Assembly (NCBI RefSeq): GCF_022605165.1
Contig: NC_063076.1
Location: 1,116,001-1,180,000 of the forward strand
Direction of reading: 5' to 3'
From: Purpureocillium takamizusanense
Lineage: Eukaryota > Ascomycota > Sordariomycetes > Hypocreales > Ophiocordycipitaceae
DNA: 64,000 nucleotides
The translations under genes were made by a program, and so were the position numbers. Within the stretch, counting starts at the first letter, position 1. Every line of letters starts with the position of its first letter. Positions 44,060 through 55,495 of this stretch are shown in pieces. The notes beneath the pieces are model-generated. The model was not told the DNA's origin. It was given only the letters and a program-made list of their open reading frames with translations, and ran no database searches.

Positions 44060-47000
44060 AACCCGTTGGCGGCGCGGGCACGTGCGTGCCGCTCGGATGC
44101 TCGCCGAGAAGGGGGGACCACCGAGGTATCCTCCTGGGGGGGGGGGCGACCCTGCTTGCTGCTGATGCTTGATTGCCTTAATGCCGCAAACCATTGACAG
44201 GGCGCTGACAAAAAAGGCCGCCCGCGGGTCGGGCGCGGCAAACAATATCGACGATGACTCTGCGGGTGGTTGCGATTGCTGCCACGCGCTGCGGGCGCGA
44301 ATCCGGGGCGCGTCACGCTCGGCCATGGAGCTGGGCGTCAAGCCCGCCTGGCTGCAGTCGCCCGGCTGCAAGTCATGATGGAAGGAGAAGCTAGTAGAGT
44401 ACGTATGCACGCACGTACGTAAAAATCGGTGGCTGCACGCGCGCGTGGTTGCAGACGCGGGACCGATGGGCGAGGTGGCCTGGCTCTTGGGAGCCGGTGG
44501 CGGTGGTAACGGTGCACGACGCCCCTCCCGCCACCATCTCCAACGGCAAGCCTTCAAGTCAAACGATGCTTTCCGAGTGAGTGACACAGCTACGTCATCG
44601 AGCCTCCTCGTAGGTACATGTACTGCTGGCTGCACGTACCGAACTCCGAGAGACAGGGACAAGGCACGGCGAGTCGCGACGGTACGCGTGCAGCAACGTG
44701 GTTGCCTCGTCGTCCTGGAGGTGCATAGAATACCGGTGGCCGGTCTCAAAGCTCCCATATGCAATGGAATATTCCAACTGCAGACGTCCAAGAGGACAGC
44801 AGGGCTGACTGCTTCCGCTTCGCCTTCTCGCCGCGATTGCACCAAGAAAACCCACCGTTCAATAGCACGCCGATGGTGCTGCCGATTTGGATCCTTCGTC
44901 TTGTGTAGGTCAGCAGTATCGTCACAACGCGACTTGAGCACGGCCCACCGGCCGAGGCGACGGAGAGCAGGACCACCATTGACACTAGGGATGGCTGCAG
45001 GCCGGCGGCCTGTCCCAGTATCCATTGACGATGCCATCGACATCAACAAGGGGGCGGAGACCTCAGCGTGACTCGGCTGCAGGAAGCTGGGCCGCCATGG
45101 CGCCATTTGCCGCCCTCGGGGGTCTTTATCGACGGCGGCTCACGGTTGCTCAAGTGCACAGAATATCACGATGGCACGTCTGACTGATGACCGAGCTAGT
45201 CGACCACTTTCTGCTGCACTGATGAACCTTGTGCTATCGTGTTGTCTTTGTAAGCTCGCACGAGGCGCCCTAACCAGGTTCAGGGGCATTAGTACGCCGC
45301 CTGCTGTGGTAATGAGGACGCCAGAGAGGGGAGAGACTTATCAAGTCGACATTCCTGCTTCATCGCGCAAACTTTAATCGCAGGTGGATATGTAACGCAC
45401 TCCAAAGTCCAATGCACAGTAGATTAGTTAACCGGGCCTGATCCTCTGGCAGGCTGATAGCTGATACGCCATGGTGTTTGAGCTGCGACTATTATCGTGA
45501 GAGGCGTCGTGAGGGTATCCACAAGGTGCTGCCGCCGTCGGCCTGCACAGCGCGCCTACGGCCAACGTACAGTGATGTACATACGTATATACGCTGCTGC
45601 TGCCAGCGCCCGACTGGCTCGCGAGAGCTCTCGAACTGCTGGTGACTGTGAGGGCCCCGGCCCGAGACCTTTGACGTGGACTGAAGCAAAAATAGAATCC
45701 GGCACGGTGAAATTGTCATCTGCAAGCCGATCGCTGCTCACATCTGCCGCAGGATTTGGATCGCTGCATTCCGCAGCCGCTGGTCGGTGTCGTCGTCACC
45801 CCACAAGGAGGGCCTCCACGCCGATGATTGACTACATGTGCGTACCAACCGACCGACTGCCTCGTGGAGCAGGCCCTGCCACACCCTGTGGCTGAACGAG
45901 GCATCGAGGCAACGAAGCGAGGGACGGTTGGACGGGCTGGCGCGGACTTGGACGTACGGTACGTAGCTGGACGTCCCACCGGGCCGTGGCGACGATCACC
46001 GACGACGATGAGGGGTCCAGCTGTTCAAGAGCCACCACGTTGGGACTGGTGGTGGTGCCTGGGGACGGGCGTGAGACAAGCTTTCTTGTCGATGGTGCTT
46101 GGCCCTGCGGGCACGTTCGCATTCCGATTCGACGACGAGGGAGCACTGGGAGGGAGCCACACAGCCCGCAAGCGAGTTATGCAGCGGGGTGTTGACGGAG
46201 GAGGAGGATGATGCTGGTTTGTTACGTCGCAGCGATCTCCCATCCAGCTTAGCCGCGACATCAGCAGACAGAGAGAGGGACGGAGAGAGAGAGAGAGACA
46301 GCCCAGAGTTGGGCAACCTGTCTCCTTCTCCTGTGGTCATCACAAACAGCCTGACCTCTGCCCCCCTGCACCTTGTGCCGATCAACGGCGAACACGGGGA
46401 TGCAGGAAGGAATACGCGGCCCGATGGCTAGGACGACGACACGAAAGCGACGAGGCTGAGAGGGATCGACGGGTGAGGGCGGCCTCCGAGTCTCTCCGGG
46501 CCTTTGGGGGAAGGGGGGCTTGGAGGGACCCTGCCCTGCCTTGTGAGGGCCTTGGAAGTCCCTGGGCGTGAACCACGGACTTGCCTTCTCGATGCGGCTG
46601 CGGCGTGATCTGGGCCCGATTCGAACGTTGCCCAGGGTCGCAGCAGTAGCAGACGGTGGTGCTTCTCGGAATTTGGTGATGGTGGGTGGGCACCAAAGAC
46701 TGGCTGGCCGAAAGGGAGAGCGGGTGGCGCCAGCCGGGGTATCGGGTCAGTCATGGACTCGGGGCGGGCCAGGGCCTCTGACAGAATGGAAGAGGAAGAG
46801 TGGAAGTTTCAGAGGCCATCCACTGAAGCTACAGGTACTACGTTAGTACCTAAGGTACCTATAGCATAGTACTAACCTACCTACTAAAGGAAGGACCAAC
46901 CTGAAGCTGCCCGGCGTTGCAAGATCCGGGCATGCATGCCAGGCGGCGCGCTCGCTACCACACAGCGTCTGCCTCGGGTGCCGTTGTGATCGAGGTCGTC

Positions 47001-47301
47001 AACATCAATATCTGCTTGTGCCCGGTCGTCGCTACCAACAATTCAACGAAATGCGCATGAAGAAGACACATTCCGTGGTTCCGGGCGCGTGCAGGATCAT
47101 CAGCATCAATGGGGCTGGAAGGGGGGCCCACCACCACCATTGCCAACTTGAGCTCGTGCTGGTACTAACGTATCATCTTTGCACAAGTTTTTCCTTGTGG
47201 ATGCCACCACCACCACCACTGCACCACACCACCCATCCATCCCACCTCGCTCGCTCCTAAATCAGCCGGCGGGAGAACAGCAGGCCGGCCGGGGATTGAG
47301 A

Positions 47302-47322
47302 TGCAGTGCAGTGCAGTGCAGT
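47302..47322 (+). repeat. TGCAG pentanucleotide repeat, 4 units
   Basis: A short tandem pentamer in the gene-free stretch. Confidence 0.9.
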
Positions 47323-49547
47323 GTTGTGCAAACAAGAGCAGAGTAGACGGCCCTAGGCCCTGCCAATGGCTGGCATGGACGCAGGGCAGCGGTCCACCGC
47401 ATGCTCGCTGCGGGATCCCAGGCAACCTTATGTAACTCCCTGCATCCAATCAGCCATTGCGCTGTGCCGTGTGCCCACGCCTGGCGCTCGCCGCCGTAGG
47501 CCTCCTTTCCAGCGAGGTGAAGTACTTGGGGCCGGGGGCCCGTCATTTCGCAGATGGCGCCCGCTGATGACGCGCCACGGTGGTCCATCCGTGCGTGCGG
47601 CGCCGTGGTGCGTGTGCCTGAACGTGCTTTATTATCGTGTATCCTGCACGAGGCGCCCGGCAGAGAAGGAGGAGGAGGCGGCGGCGGGTGAAGAAATCTT
47701 TGATCGACCTCGCCGCCCCTCCCGACGCCTCCGTGCGGGCGGGACGGGTGCCCTGACGATGGATTTATGCAGGGCCGGCGTTTTTGTAGTACATCGGTAA
47801 TGCGACCACAATGCGTACCTTGGGTACTAGGTACCTTGCCTATTGGGTACGTGGGTAAATATACTTGTACGACGTAGCACCTACTAAGGTATGGCCTCGT
47901 TGCCGTCGTACGGATAGGCCCGCTCGCTCGACGACAAAATCGGAAGAGAGAGAGAGACAGAGAGAGAGAAAAAGGGCCTCGGAAATGTTTCTTTCTTGAC
48001 GACGGAAGGTTTGACTTGTTGAACAGGATAGGATAGGACAGCGCAGGGAACCTGTTGTCGTCACGGCGGACATTCCGAGATGGTACTTCGTGTACAGACC
48101 TTGAGGAAATGGCAAAAAGCATCTTCACAGCCACCATCTGCTGTTGCCCCCGCACCACCAGTTTGATCCTGGTGCGCCCGCTGCAAAGAACCCTGCACGG
48201 CTTGCCGTTCCACCCGCCATTGGACCCCCTTTGGCGAGACAACTTCACGTCCATCAAGGAAGGCCTGGAGACGTGCGTGTGTGTTGGCCGCTTGCCAGCC
48301 TGCAAGCCATGCCGCGCGCCGGCGGACGTGCCTGACTGGTCGTTGTCGTCTTTGATGAGCAGGCAAAAACAGCCACCCGTTGTCCGCCCCAATGTGTTTG
48401 TCGTACAAAGTAAGGATACGACGCAGGTATTATTTCCGTCTCGCCTGCCTTGCGCGCATGTCTTTGAACCTGCCCGGGCTGCTGCTGCCGCTGGCGGCAT
48501 GGCCCGTTGCCGTCCGCCCGCCCGCCCACGCGCGGTGCTGCCCCGTGCCCCCCGTACCTCGTATCACCTCGAGGTCGCGCGCACTTGAGGAAGGAGAAAA
48601 AAAAGAAGGGCGAGACGAAGAAGCAAAAAAGGAGGGAAAAGAGTTAGAGACCGACCGGCCCGTGTCGTTGATTCCTTCTGCAATCCCTTGCGGCCGACAT
48701 CCTCTCGACCCATCCGTCAAGCGGCCGTCTCGCCGGGTCAGACGCCGACTCCCGTGGACGCGCCGACCGCACCGCGGGACTTTGTGAACGTTAGCTGTGA
48801 AGTCAGGCAGTGAGAGGGTGAGAGTGAGGAGGTGACGTCCTCAGCTCCTCCAGTTCCGTCCACCACCACCACCCCCCCCTCCCCCTTCGGGACAGACAGC
48901 CAGCCCAGCCCAGTCCAGCCCAGCCAGACACCTCCTCCCGCTGGGGTCTGGCCTAAACGGGGCGCCCCCCCCCGCTGCAAGTCCGCCACCTGCCTACCTA
49001 CCTACCACCACCTGCCTGCCTGCCTGCCTGCCGCCAATCAAGCCTCCGGCGGCTGACTCCCCCCTTTCGACAACAGGGGGAACCGCCCACTGGGGCCCTC
49101 CTCCACCCACTGTGCGTGCGTGGCCGCTGCTGCGTCACTTCCACTGCCCGGGCTTGTTGCACTCCATTCTATCAATCGTTCCATTTCCACCCAACGACGG
49201 CCGCCCCGGTTCCCTTCTCCCGGCGCTCTCCACGCACGTACGCACGCACGCACGCACGCACTCCCACCCTCACCTCATCCTCGCCTTCCGCCGTCGCCAC
49301 CGCCGCCGCCGCCATCGACATTCAACATATACCCGCCCGTCCGCCCGCCGCCGTCGCGCGCCATCCCGCTCGTTCCCAGATTGCCGTCCTCGTCGTCGTC
49401 ATCGTCGCCCTGCGCGCTGCAACGCTCGGTTGCAATGACATGTCGCCTCCCCCGATGCCGCCGAACATGACTTAGGAGAATGTGTAAGGAAGCACCGCCG
49501 TTGCCCCGGCAGACAGACGTGGCCCGGCCTTGGCAACAACTTCCCCC

Positions 49548-51715
49548 ATGCTGACACTTGCTTTGCTCGCAGCGCTCACCGAACTTCGAAATAGCGTGTA
49601 CGTTTGTCTGCTCGTTGCCCTGCCTTGCGATGCGATCCTTGCTCCCCCCCGCCGTGACTCGACGCTCGCCCTCGAGTCCGCCCCTCATCGCTGTCCCTGG
49701 CCACGCCGACCACCGTCGCCCTCTGCAAGCACCACCTCCCGTCGCTCGTTCCGGCGCTGACTTGTCACCAGACTCCTATTCAGCAATCCAGTATGGGCCG
49801 GCGCCAATACCGTTCCCTCGACGCTCGTCCGGAACATTACCGCGCGCACCGTTCGTCTCCCAACCCTCGTCCCCGACGTCGCCTCCCCGCCAGCTGTCTA
49901 CTGACTGATTGACTGACTGACTCTTTATCGCCGCCGAGCAGAGCCAACTGGCCTATGAAGAGCGCTTGACAAACAACCTCACGACGTTGAGTACCCGCAA
50001 TGCCGAAAAGCTCGACGGCACCTTTGGTGGCCTGCTGTACGTCCCGGCCGTCACCAGCGTCCCCTCCTGCGACGTGCAGCAGTACGACTTTATCCCCCGC
50101 AACGTCACCCGCCGCCAGCAACTCCCCCCTAGCAACTTCAATGTCGTCGCCATAGCCCCCTGGTTCAGCATCGACTGCACCCTCGCCTACCTCCGCTCCG
50201 CCTCCCACGGCCCCATACGCGCCTTCATCTTCTACAAGCCCAACAACTCGACCAATAAGCCCCAAGAGGTCGACTCCCCCGTGTGGAACCTCGACGATGG
50301 TGGCGCCTGGAGGAAGAACTACCACTTCCCCATCTTCGCCATCCCAGGCCTCGAAGGCCAGAAGATTATGACGCAGTTGAGTCGCTACTCAGGCAACGTC
50401 AACGAGGTTCCTCACGGGCCGGAGCTCAGCCAGATATTTGGCCCCAATCCAAACGACTACGTGCGCATATGGACCGATCTGACCCTTCAGAATTCGAGCA
50501 ACGTTCCTGCCGTGTGGGCCTTTGTGCTGATTGTTATCGGTGCCCTCTTGCTGATTATTAGCGCCGTCTCCCTCACCATGCATTTTGTCCAGCGCCGAAA
50601 CCGAAAGTCGCTGAAGCGTCGAGTTCAGTCTGGCGAAGTCGACCTCGAGGCCATGGGTGTCAAGCGACTGACCGTGCCAGCGTCGCACGTCAAAGACTTT
50701 CCTCTATTTACCTACAACGCCGAGCCGGACCTCGTCGACGCGCCCCCGGCGCCCAGCTCACCCGGTGCGAACCCATCGCCGCCGTCCAAGAAGCGAAAGG
50801 GCCGCCGCTCCGAGCACCGCACTTCGGCGACCGATTCCACGACCGTTGTTGGCTCTCGGAGCACCCGCAGCGTTAGAAGCATACGCAGCAAGCGGTCGAG
50901 CATCACCGGTACGGGTGACACGACGGCGACGAACAACCAACCAAACTGCCACATCTGCTTATGCAGCTTCGAACACCGCTCTTCCATCATTCGGGAATTG
51001 CCTTGCGGCCACATCTTCCACCCAGCCTGCATCGACGAATTCCTCACCCAGAACAGCTCCCTCTGTCCCATGTGCAAGCACTGCATGCTGCCGCGGGGCT
51101 ACAGTCCGAAAATCACCAACGGCATGGTCCGCCGAGAGAGGGCAGTGCGGCGGCTGAGACAGAGGGTAGACCTGGAGGACTCTTCCTTTGAATCCAACGA
51201 TACGAAGCTCAAGGAATGGGGCAAGCGGCTCTTCAGCTCGCACGGAACGGCGGCACCGACTGCAGCCGACGTGCCCATGACGCCCCTGTCGGCTTCTCAT
51301 CCCGCATCGGATCAGGTCGAGCCGGACACCCCAGCAGTTGCCATGCCCAACAACGCGACGGCACAAATGGAGGGTGACGAGACGCACGACACAACCAACG
51401 CCCCGCCGATGGCCGCCGCGACCAAAACGGGGAGACCGCGAAAGGCCCGGCCGCGGGCTTTGCGACTGCTGCCAACGCACCATGAAGAGGGCGAACCCAA
51501 AGATGCCGCTCCGCAGGTCGGGCGGTCCAGCCCCTCGTCATTTGCCAGGGAACGCATGCGACAGATTGCAGCCAATAACGCGCCGTTTGATGATCCGGAC
51601 CATCAACGGCCTAGATGTAAGATCCGTCGACGTTTATCCATGTCTGCCACGAGGACAAGAACTGACGTGTCACATAGGGCGGCGGGCACTGTCCAAAGCA
51701 TTCCCGGGCTTCTGA
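49548..51715 (+). CDS. Transmembrane RING-H2 E3 ubiquitin ligase
   Basis: Firm exons are 49942-51616 and 51678-51715; the latter ends WRRALSKAFPGF. Upstream coding is 49772 to 49850 or 49895, joined to a small exon ending at 49597. The luminal part has NFNVVAIAPWFSIDCTLAYL and IRAFIFYKP, resembling a protease-associated fold. One membrane helix (WAFVLIVIGALLLIISAVSL) leads to a basic cytosolic side and a RING-H2 finger (CHICLC, CGHIFHPACID, CPMCK; C3H2C3). Such PA-TM-RING proteins ubiquitylate targets at Golgi, endosome or vacuole membranes. The start is uncertain. ATG 49548 gives a hydrophobic N-terminus (MLTLALLAALTEL). Alternatively ATG 49480 lies at the very end of an exon, with a good intron at 49484-49572. 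The third intron is either 49851-49941 or 49896-49941. Confidence 0.82.
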
Positions 51716-52806
51716 CGACGGTCATGTTTTGGCACTGGCGGAGGCGCTGACTGATAGCGTGGGTGTTGGCATCATCACTTTGCATGGCAATGGCGTTTTG
51801 TCTTTTTCATTTCTTTTTCCTGGGTCCGGGCCTCATCTCGGGAAATGTTGGGTCGGCAAAACATGGGATGCATATCACGAGGAAAGGTACACCTAGTATT
51901 TGGAAACGGCGTTTGGACGAGATGGGAGGGTCTGTTTTGTTGCTCGGGACCGCGTCGCATGGAGGTCGGGTTGGACCCTGGCCACGCACGCACATCCCTG
52001 GACGCGAGCCGCGTTGGCAGCGGCGCACATGGATTGGCAACGGGCCGATGGCCCCTGGACTTGCAGCTCTGGTCGTATTTAACTCGGCTGTCGGACGTGG
52101 TCGGAAGTCGGGATACTGGAATCGGAGCGGCGAGGTTGTTGGGCCACAGCCGGACGACGGTGAACGGTGGTTTACGTCCGAGCCCTGACGGTGAAGCGAG
52201 CGCTACTGCTGCTTGCCGCCGGCATGTACTGTACTACTACGTACATGTACGGACGGGATGGGCATTGTTTGTATGAAGGGCCTGGCTTCGCGAAGCAAAA
52301 GAGCAGTCTGGAATACAGCGAGAGCTGCGACGTGCCCGCAAGAAGGCACTTGATGTCACTTCATCTCACTTTGCGCGCGCGTAGCAAGCAAACCAACGCT
52401 TTTGTGTCGATGCCGTCGCATATTGCGTGTCAACACACTTTTGTACCAAGTATATGCATTGTTGGATGAGCGGGCGCGTGGCGACCTGGAATACCGTCCA
52501 TACCCCAAGGCTTGATGTTGGGAGATAAAGTACGAAGTACCACTAACGTAGTGTGCCTATCGTGTGTACATACATGCATGCTGTGCCGTACCAGGGCGGG
52601 CATCCATGTCGCGAAAGCAACCTACCGGCCGCCCTTCATACTGTGTATGTGTGTACACACAGATTCTTCTCCCTCTCACTCTCAATGAAAGAAGAAAGAC
52701 ACAAAGACAATCACCACCACCACCACTACCACTATCACCACCTTTGAAAGGCAGGAAGGCAGACACGCACGCCCCACCATCCTCTCCCACCTCCCGTCTG
52801 TCTTTC

Positions 52807-52833
52807 GTGTGTGTGTGTGTGTGTGTGTGTGTG
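52807..52833 (+). repeat. (GT)13 microsatellite
   Basis: Uninterrupted GT dinucleotides in the convergent intergenic stretch. Confidence 0.95.
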
Positions 52834-53210
52834 GTGATTTTGACGACGTGTGTATCGTCTTGAGTATATATATACTATATGCCGTACCTACTTTCAAGTA
52901 GTAACTAACTTACCTCGCACATCGCGTGGCTGATTAATCAATCCAACAAACGCCGGCCTGAAATCCATCCATCCATCGATCGTCCATCCATCACGCATCT
53001 AAACAACAGGCCAGGAACCAAAAAGGTTGAGGTGGAGGAGGAGGGATAAAAAATGTTCCGTTACAAAAAATTGAGAAAAGAAAAGAAAAAAAGACAACCC
53101 AAAAACTCCGGGCATGGAAAAATTGGACAACGCGAGCTTTACACTTTGTACTTGTTTGGTTCCCGGATATACTTTCTAGAGTCCTCCTTTCTCATCCGTC
53201 TGTGCTGCCC

Positions 53211-53225
53211 GGGGGGGGGGGGGGG
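53211..53225 (+). repeat. 15-base G homopolymer
   Basis: Lies about 140 bp past the stop codon of the leftward membrane-protein gene, so probably in or near its 3' UTR. Confidence 0.95.
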
Positions 53226-53365
53226 CGTCAATGGTCCTCAGGGGGATGTGAAGCAAGCCCGGCGCAGAGACCCGAGGTAGATAGGTAGGTAGGTGGGTAC
53301 GTTGGCAGGCAGCCATGATCGGCCTGTCTCTTTCCCTTCTTCTCCTTCTTCGTGTTCTTTGTTCT

Positions 53366-55495
53366 TTAGCGGCCGCGCGCCGCGTCAATGAGGCGGTCCT
53401 CGTCGCTCTTGATGCCGGCCCGAGCCATGGCGTCCCGCACGCGCTCGTCCTCGGCGACGCGCAGCCTCGCGCGCGCCCCCTGCAGGCGCTCGACGCCGCG
53501 GTCGATGGTCTCGATGTGCACGCTCAGGGGGATGCGCGCGCGGCCGCCGCCGCCGCTACCCGTGCCCGTGCCGGCTCCTCCGGCCGCCACGGCGGCAAGC
53601 TCCGGCTCGGCGACGCGGTCGCGCAGGTCGCCGAGCCCGGCCTGGATGCCCTCGAGCTCGAGGATGAGGGCGCTGACCTGCTCGACGGCCGAGGAGCGCT
53701 GGGCGTCGACCTGGCGCAGCAGGGCGAGCTGGCGGGCGAGGCTGTGCAGGCGGCGCGAGTTGGCGCCCACGAGGGTCCAGACGGTCCACAGGATCTCGTC
53801 GCGGCGCGAGGCGATGGTGGACGAGGAGCGCGACGTGATGTCGTAGATGAGCGAGAGGTGGTCCTCGGCCTGGGTCAGCAGGCGGAGGATGCCCTGCGCC
53901 TCGAGGATGAGCGTGGCGATGCGGTCCGATACGAGGGCCGTGTGCTCAATGTACTTGTCGAGGATGGCGCGCTCGCTGAAGAGCTCGTCGTGGCCAGCCG
54001 TCGCGGGCTGGAAGGGGTAAAAGAGCCAGGCGGTCCACTCGGCGAGGGCCGAGGGTAGCCCGCCATCGCCGCCGCCGCCGAAGCCGCCGCCGTCGAGCGC
54101 CTCGGGCGACAGGGAGTCGATGTAGCGCGAGGTCCAGCGGTTGATGGAGATGACGGCGTCGACGGCGGAGCCGACGTGCGTGTTGAACTTTTGCAGGTCC
54201 GCGGCGGCGCGGCGGGCCATGTCGATGTAGCCGTCAAACTCGAGCACCAGCTCGCCGCGCGCCTGGATGTCGCTGTGGCGCACGAGGCTGCGCAGGTCGC
54301 GCACCGCCGCCTCGGAGCGCTTCATCTCAAAGGGCAGCGAGACGCCGTCGGCGCTCTTCTCGAGCACCTGCTCGAACTTGGACTGCACGCCCATGAGTTC
54401 GTCGAACTCGACGTGATGTTGTTGTTGGTGGTCGTGCGGCGGCCTGGCCGTGCCGTTGGGGAACAGGGGGAACGACGACGATGCGGATGACGGCGGGCAA
54501 AATGGCAGGCCGAGCAGCGACGCGCCGGGCACGCGGCACAGGGGCGAGACGGCGGCGTAGAGGCTGTGCGTGGCCATGTTCTGGGCGATGATGAGCCCGC
54601 CAAAGACGAGGTAGACGGCGAGCAGCGCGCCGAGCGGGTATTTTGCGTAGTTCATGGCGATGAGCACCACCTCGCCGGCCCAGACGAGAAGCTTGTGGAC
54701 GGTGGACGGGAGGGCCGCGAGCAGGTGTCCCTTAATCCCCTCGAGGGTGCCGTCGCCGTCCTGCGTGCGGCTGCCGCGACGCTGCCTGGACGCTGCCGCT
54801 TTGTAGTCCGTCTCGTCGTCAAAGGAATCCCTCCTGGCCCCGCGGCGGCGCGCCCCCAACACCGCCGCCCTGTTCTTTGACGTCGGGCTGCCGAGGGTCG
54901 AAGCGCCGCCCTTGGCGCGGCGGCGCAGCGACCTGTCGTCGGTCGCGTCGTCCTCGTCGGCGCGTGCCCAGCCGTACGACGGGCGCACCGTGCGCGAGCT
55001 GTTCCCGCTGCTGCTCCGACCGCCGCCGACCACGTCCACCATGGGCATGCGGAACTGCGGCTCGGGCGTGCGGTAGGCGAGTCCGCTGCCCTGCGCGCTG
55101 CTGCGCCGCGACACCGCCAGGCTGGGGCGGAACGGCTCGCGCAGGATGACCTGCTCGTCGTCCTGGTGCTTGGCAAAGTCGCGGATGCTATCCTGCGAGG
55201 CGGCGGCGCCGGGCTGCGACTGCGACTGCGACGACGAGCCTGCGCCTCCGCCGACGCCGGCGGCTGAGAGCTGCGAGGGGAAGCCCGAGGACGGCTGGCC
55301 GCTCGACAGGGGCATCAAGATGCCGTCGTAGTCGTCATCGGCGGCGGGCAGCGACGAGGGTAGGATGGTGGTGTCGAAGCTGTCGTGCTCGCCCTCGACC
55401 ATGCGCCAGGAGCCGTCGACGGGGAGGGAGCCTTCGGGCGCGAGGCCCGCGCCCGCCGCATCGTTGGCGGCACCGCGGCGCGAGCGGCGCGACAT
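53366..55495 (-). CDS. Membrane protein of unknown function with coiled-coil C-terminal half
   Basis: A single-exon frame of 709 residues. Residues 1-260 are Ser/Gly/Arg/Asp-rich and look disordered. Two closely spaced hydrophobic segments follow (LLVWAGEVVLIAMNYA and YPLGALLAVYLVFGGLIIAQ, about residues 268-310). Next is a short Cys-containing, Pro-rich stretch (SPLCRVPG, LGLPFCPP). The remainder (about 360-709) is helical with many Glu, Leu, Arg and Asp and is likely coiled coil. The helical segments and SPLCR/LPFC block look conserved-type rather than random, and codon use is like neighbouring genes, so I take it as real. I do not recognise the family and assign no function. The ATG at 55493-55495 is the first in frame. 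Confidence 0.75.
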   Translation of the reverse strand: MSRRSRRGAANDAAGAGLAPEGSLPVDGSWRMVEGEHDSFDTTILPSSLPAADDDYDGILMPLSSGQPSSGFPSQLSAAGVGGGAGSSSQSQSQPGAAASQDSIRDFAKHQDDEQVILREPFRPSLAVSRRSSAQGSGLAYRTPEPQFRMPMVDVVGGGRSSSGNSSRTVRPSYGWARADEDDATDDRSLRRRAKGGASTLGSPTSKNRAAVLGARRRGARRDSFDDETDYKAAASRQRRGSRTQDGDGTLEGIKGHLLAALPSTVHKLLVWAGEVVLIAMNYAKYPLGALLAVYLVFGGLIIAQNMATHSLYAAVSPLCRVPGASLLGLPFCPPSSASSSFPLFPNGTARPPHDHQQQHHVEFDELMGVQSKFEQVLEKSADGVSLPFEMKRSEAAVRDLRSLVRHSDIQARGELVLEFDGYIDMARRAAADLQKFNTHVGSAVDAVISINRWTSRYIDSLSPEALDGGGFGGGGDGGLPSALAEWTAWLFYPFQPATAGHDELFSERAILDKYIEHTALVSDRIATLILEAQGILRLLTQAEDHLSLIYDITSRSSSTIASRRDEILWTVWTLVGANSRRLHSLARQLALLRQVDAQRSSAVEQVSALILELEGIQAGLGDLRDRVAEPELAAVAAGGAGTGTGSGGGGRARIPLSVHIETIDRGVERLQGARARLRVAEDERVRDAMARAGIKSDEDRLIDAARGR

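Larger units (their letters stand above)
42335..49479. other. 7.1 kb without a recognisable gene, het-c to RING-ligase gene
   Basis: Long frames exist (for example minus 43538-45106 and 47262-48500), but they lack domains, are Arg/Pro/Ser/Cys-rich and look like GC-driven chance ORFs. The region has a (GACA) repeat at 43075-43105, a 14-G run at 42875-42888, a (CG)7 alternating tract at about 44045-44059, an 11-G run at 44136-44146, GA-rich tracts near 46270-46300 and 47949-47975, and a TGCAG pentamer repeat at about 47302-47322. The right end (48840-49430) is strongly C/T-rich, probably the promoter of the RING gene. A long non-coding transcript is possible. Confidence 0.5.
51716..53365. other. 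Convergent intergenic, RING gene / membrane-protein gene
   Basis: About 1.65 kb without a gene. It contains a (GT)13 repeat at about 52807-52833, CAC/CAT repeats near 52711-52740, ATCC repeats near 52967-52994, an A-rich block near 53045-53105, a 15-G run at 53211-53225 and GTAG repeats near 53276-53296. Confidence 0.6.

Noticed and set aside
43538..45106. 522-codon minus-strand frame in the gene-free region
   Set aside because: Rich in Arg, Cys, Ser and Pro, crosses simple repeats and poly-G/CG tracts, and contains no recognisable fold or motif. Kept only as something to test with RNA data.
46610..46645. Possible minus-strand tRNA B box (GTTCGAATC)
   Set aside because: The flanking bases do not form a T stem or acceptor stem.
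47262..48500. 412-codon minus-strand frame
   Set aside because: Low-quality composition and overlap with repeats; no conserved motif or signal peptide.
42335..49479. Degraded transposon or RIP-mutated region
   Set aside because: The stretch is not AT-rich, shows no TpA excess by eye, and has no terminal repeats, transposase or reverse-transcriptase motifs.
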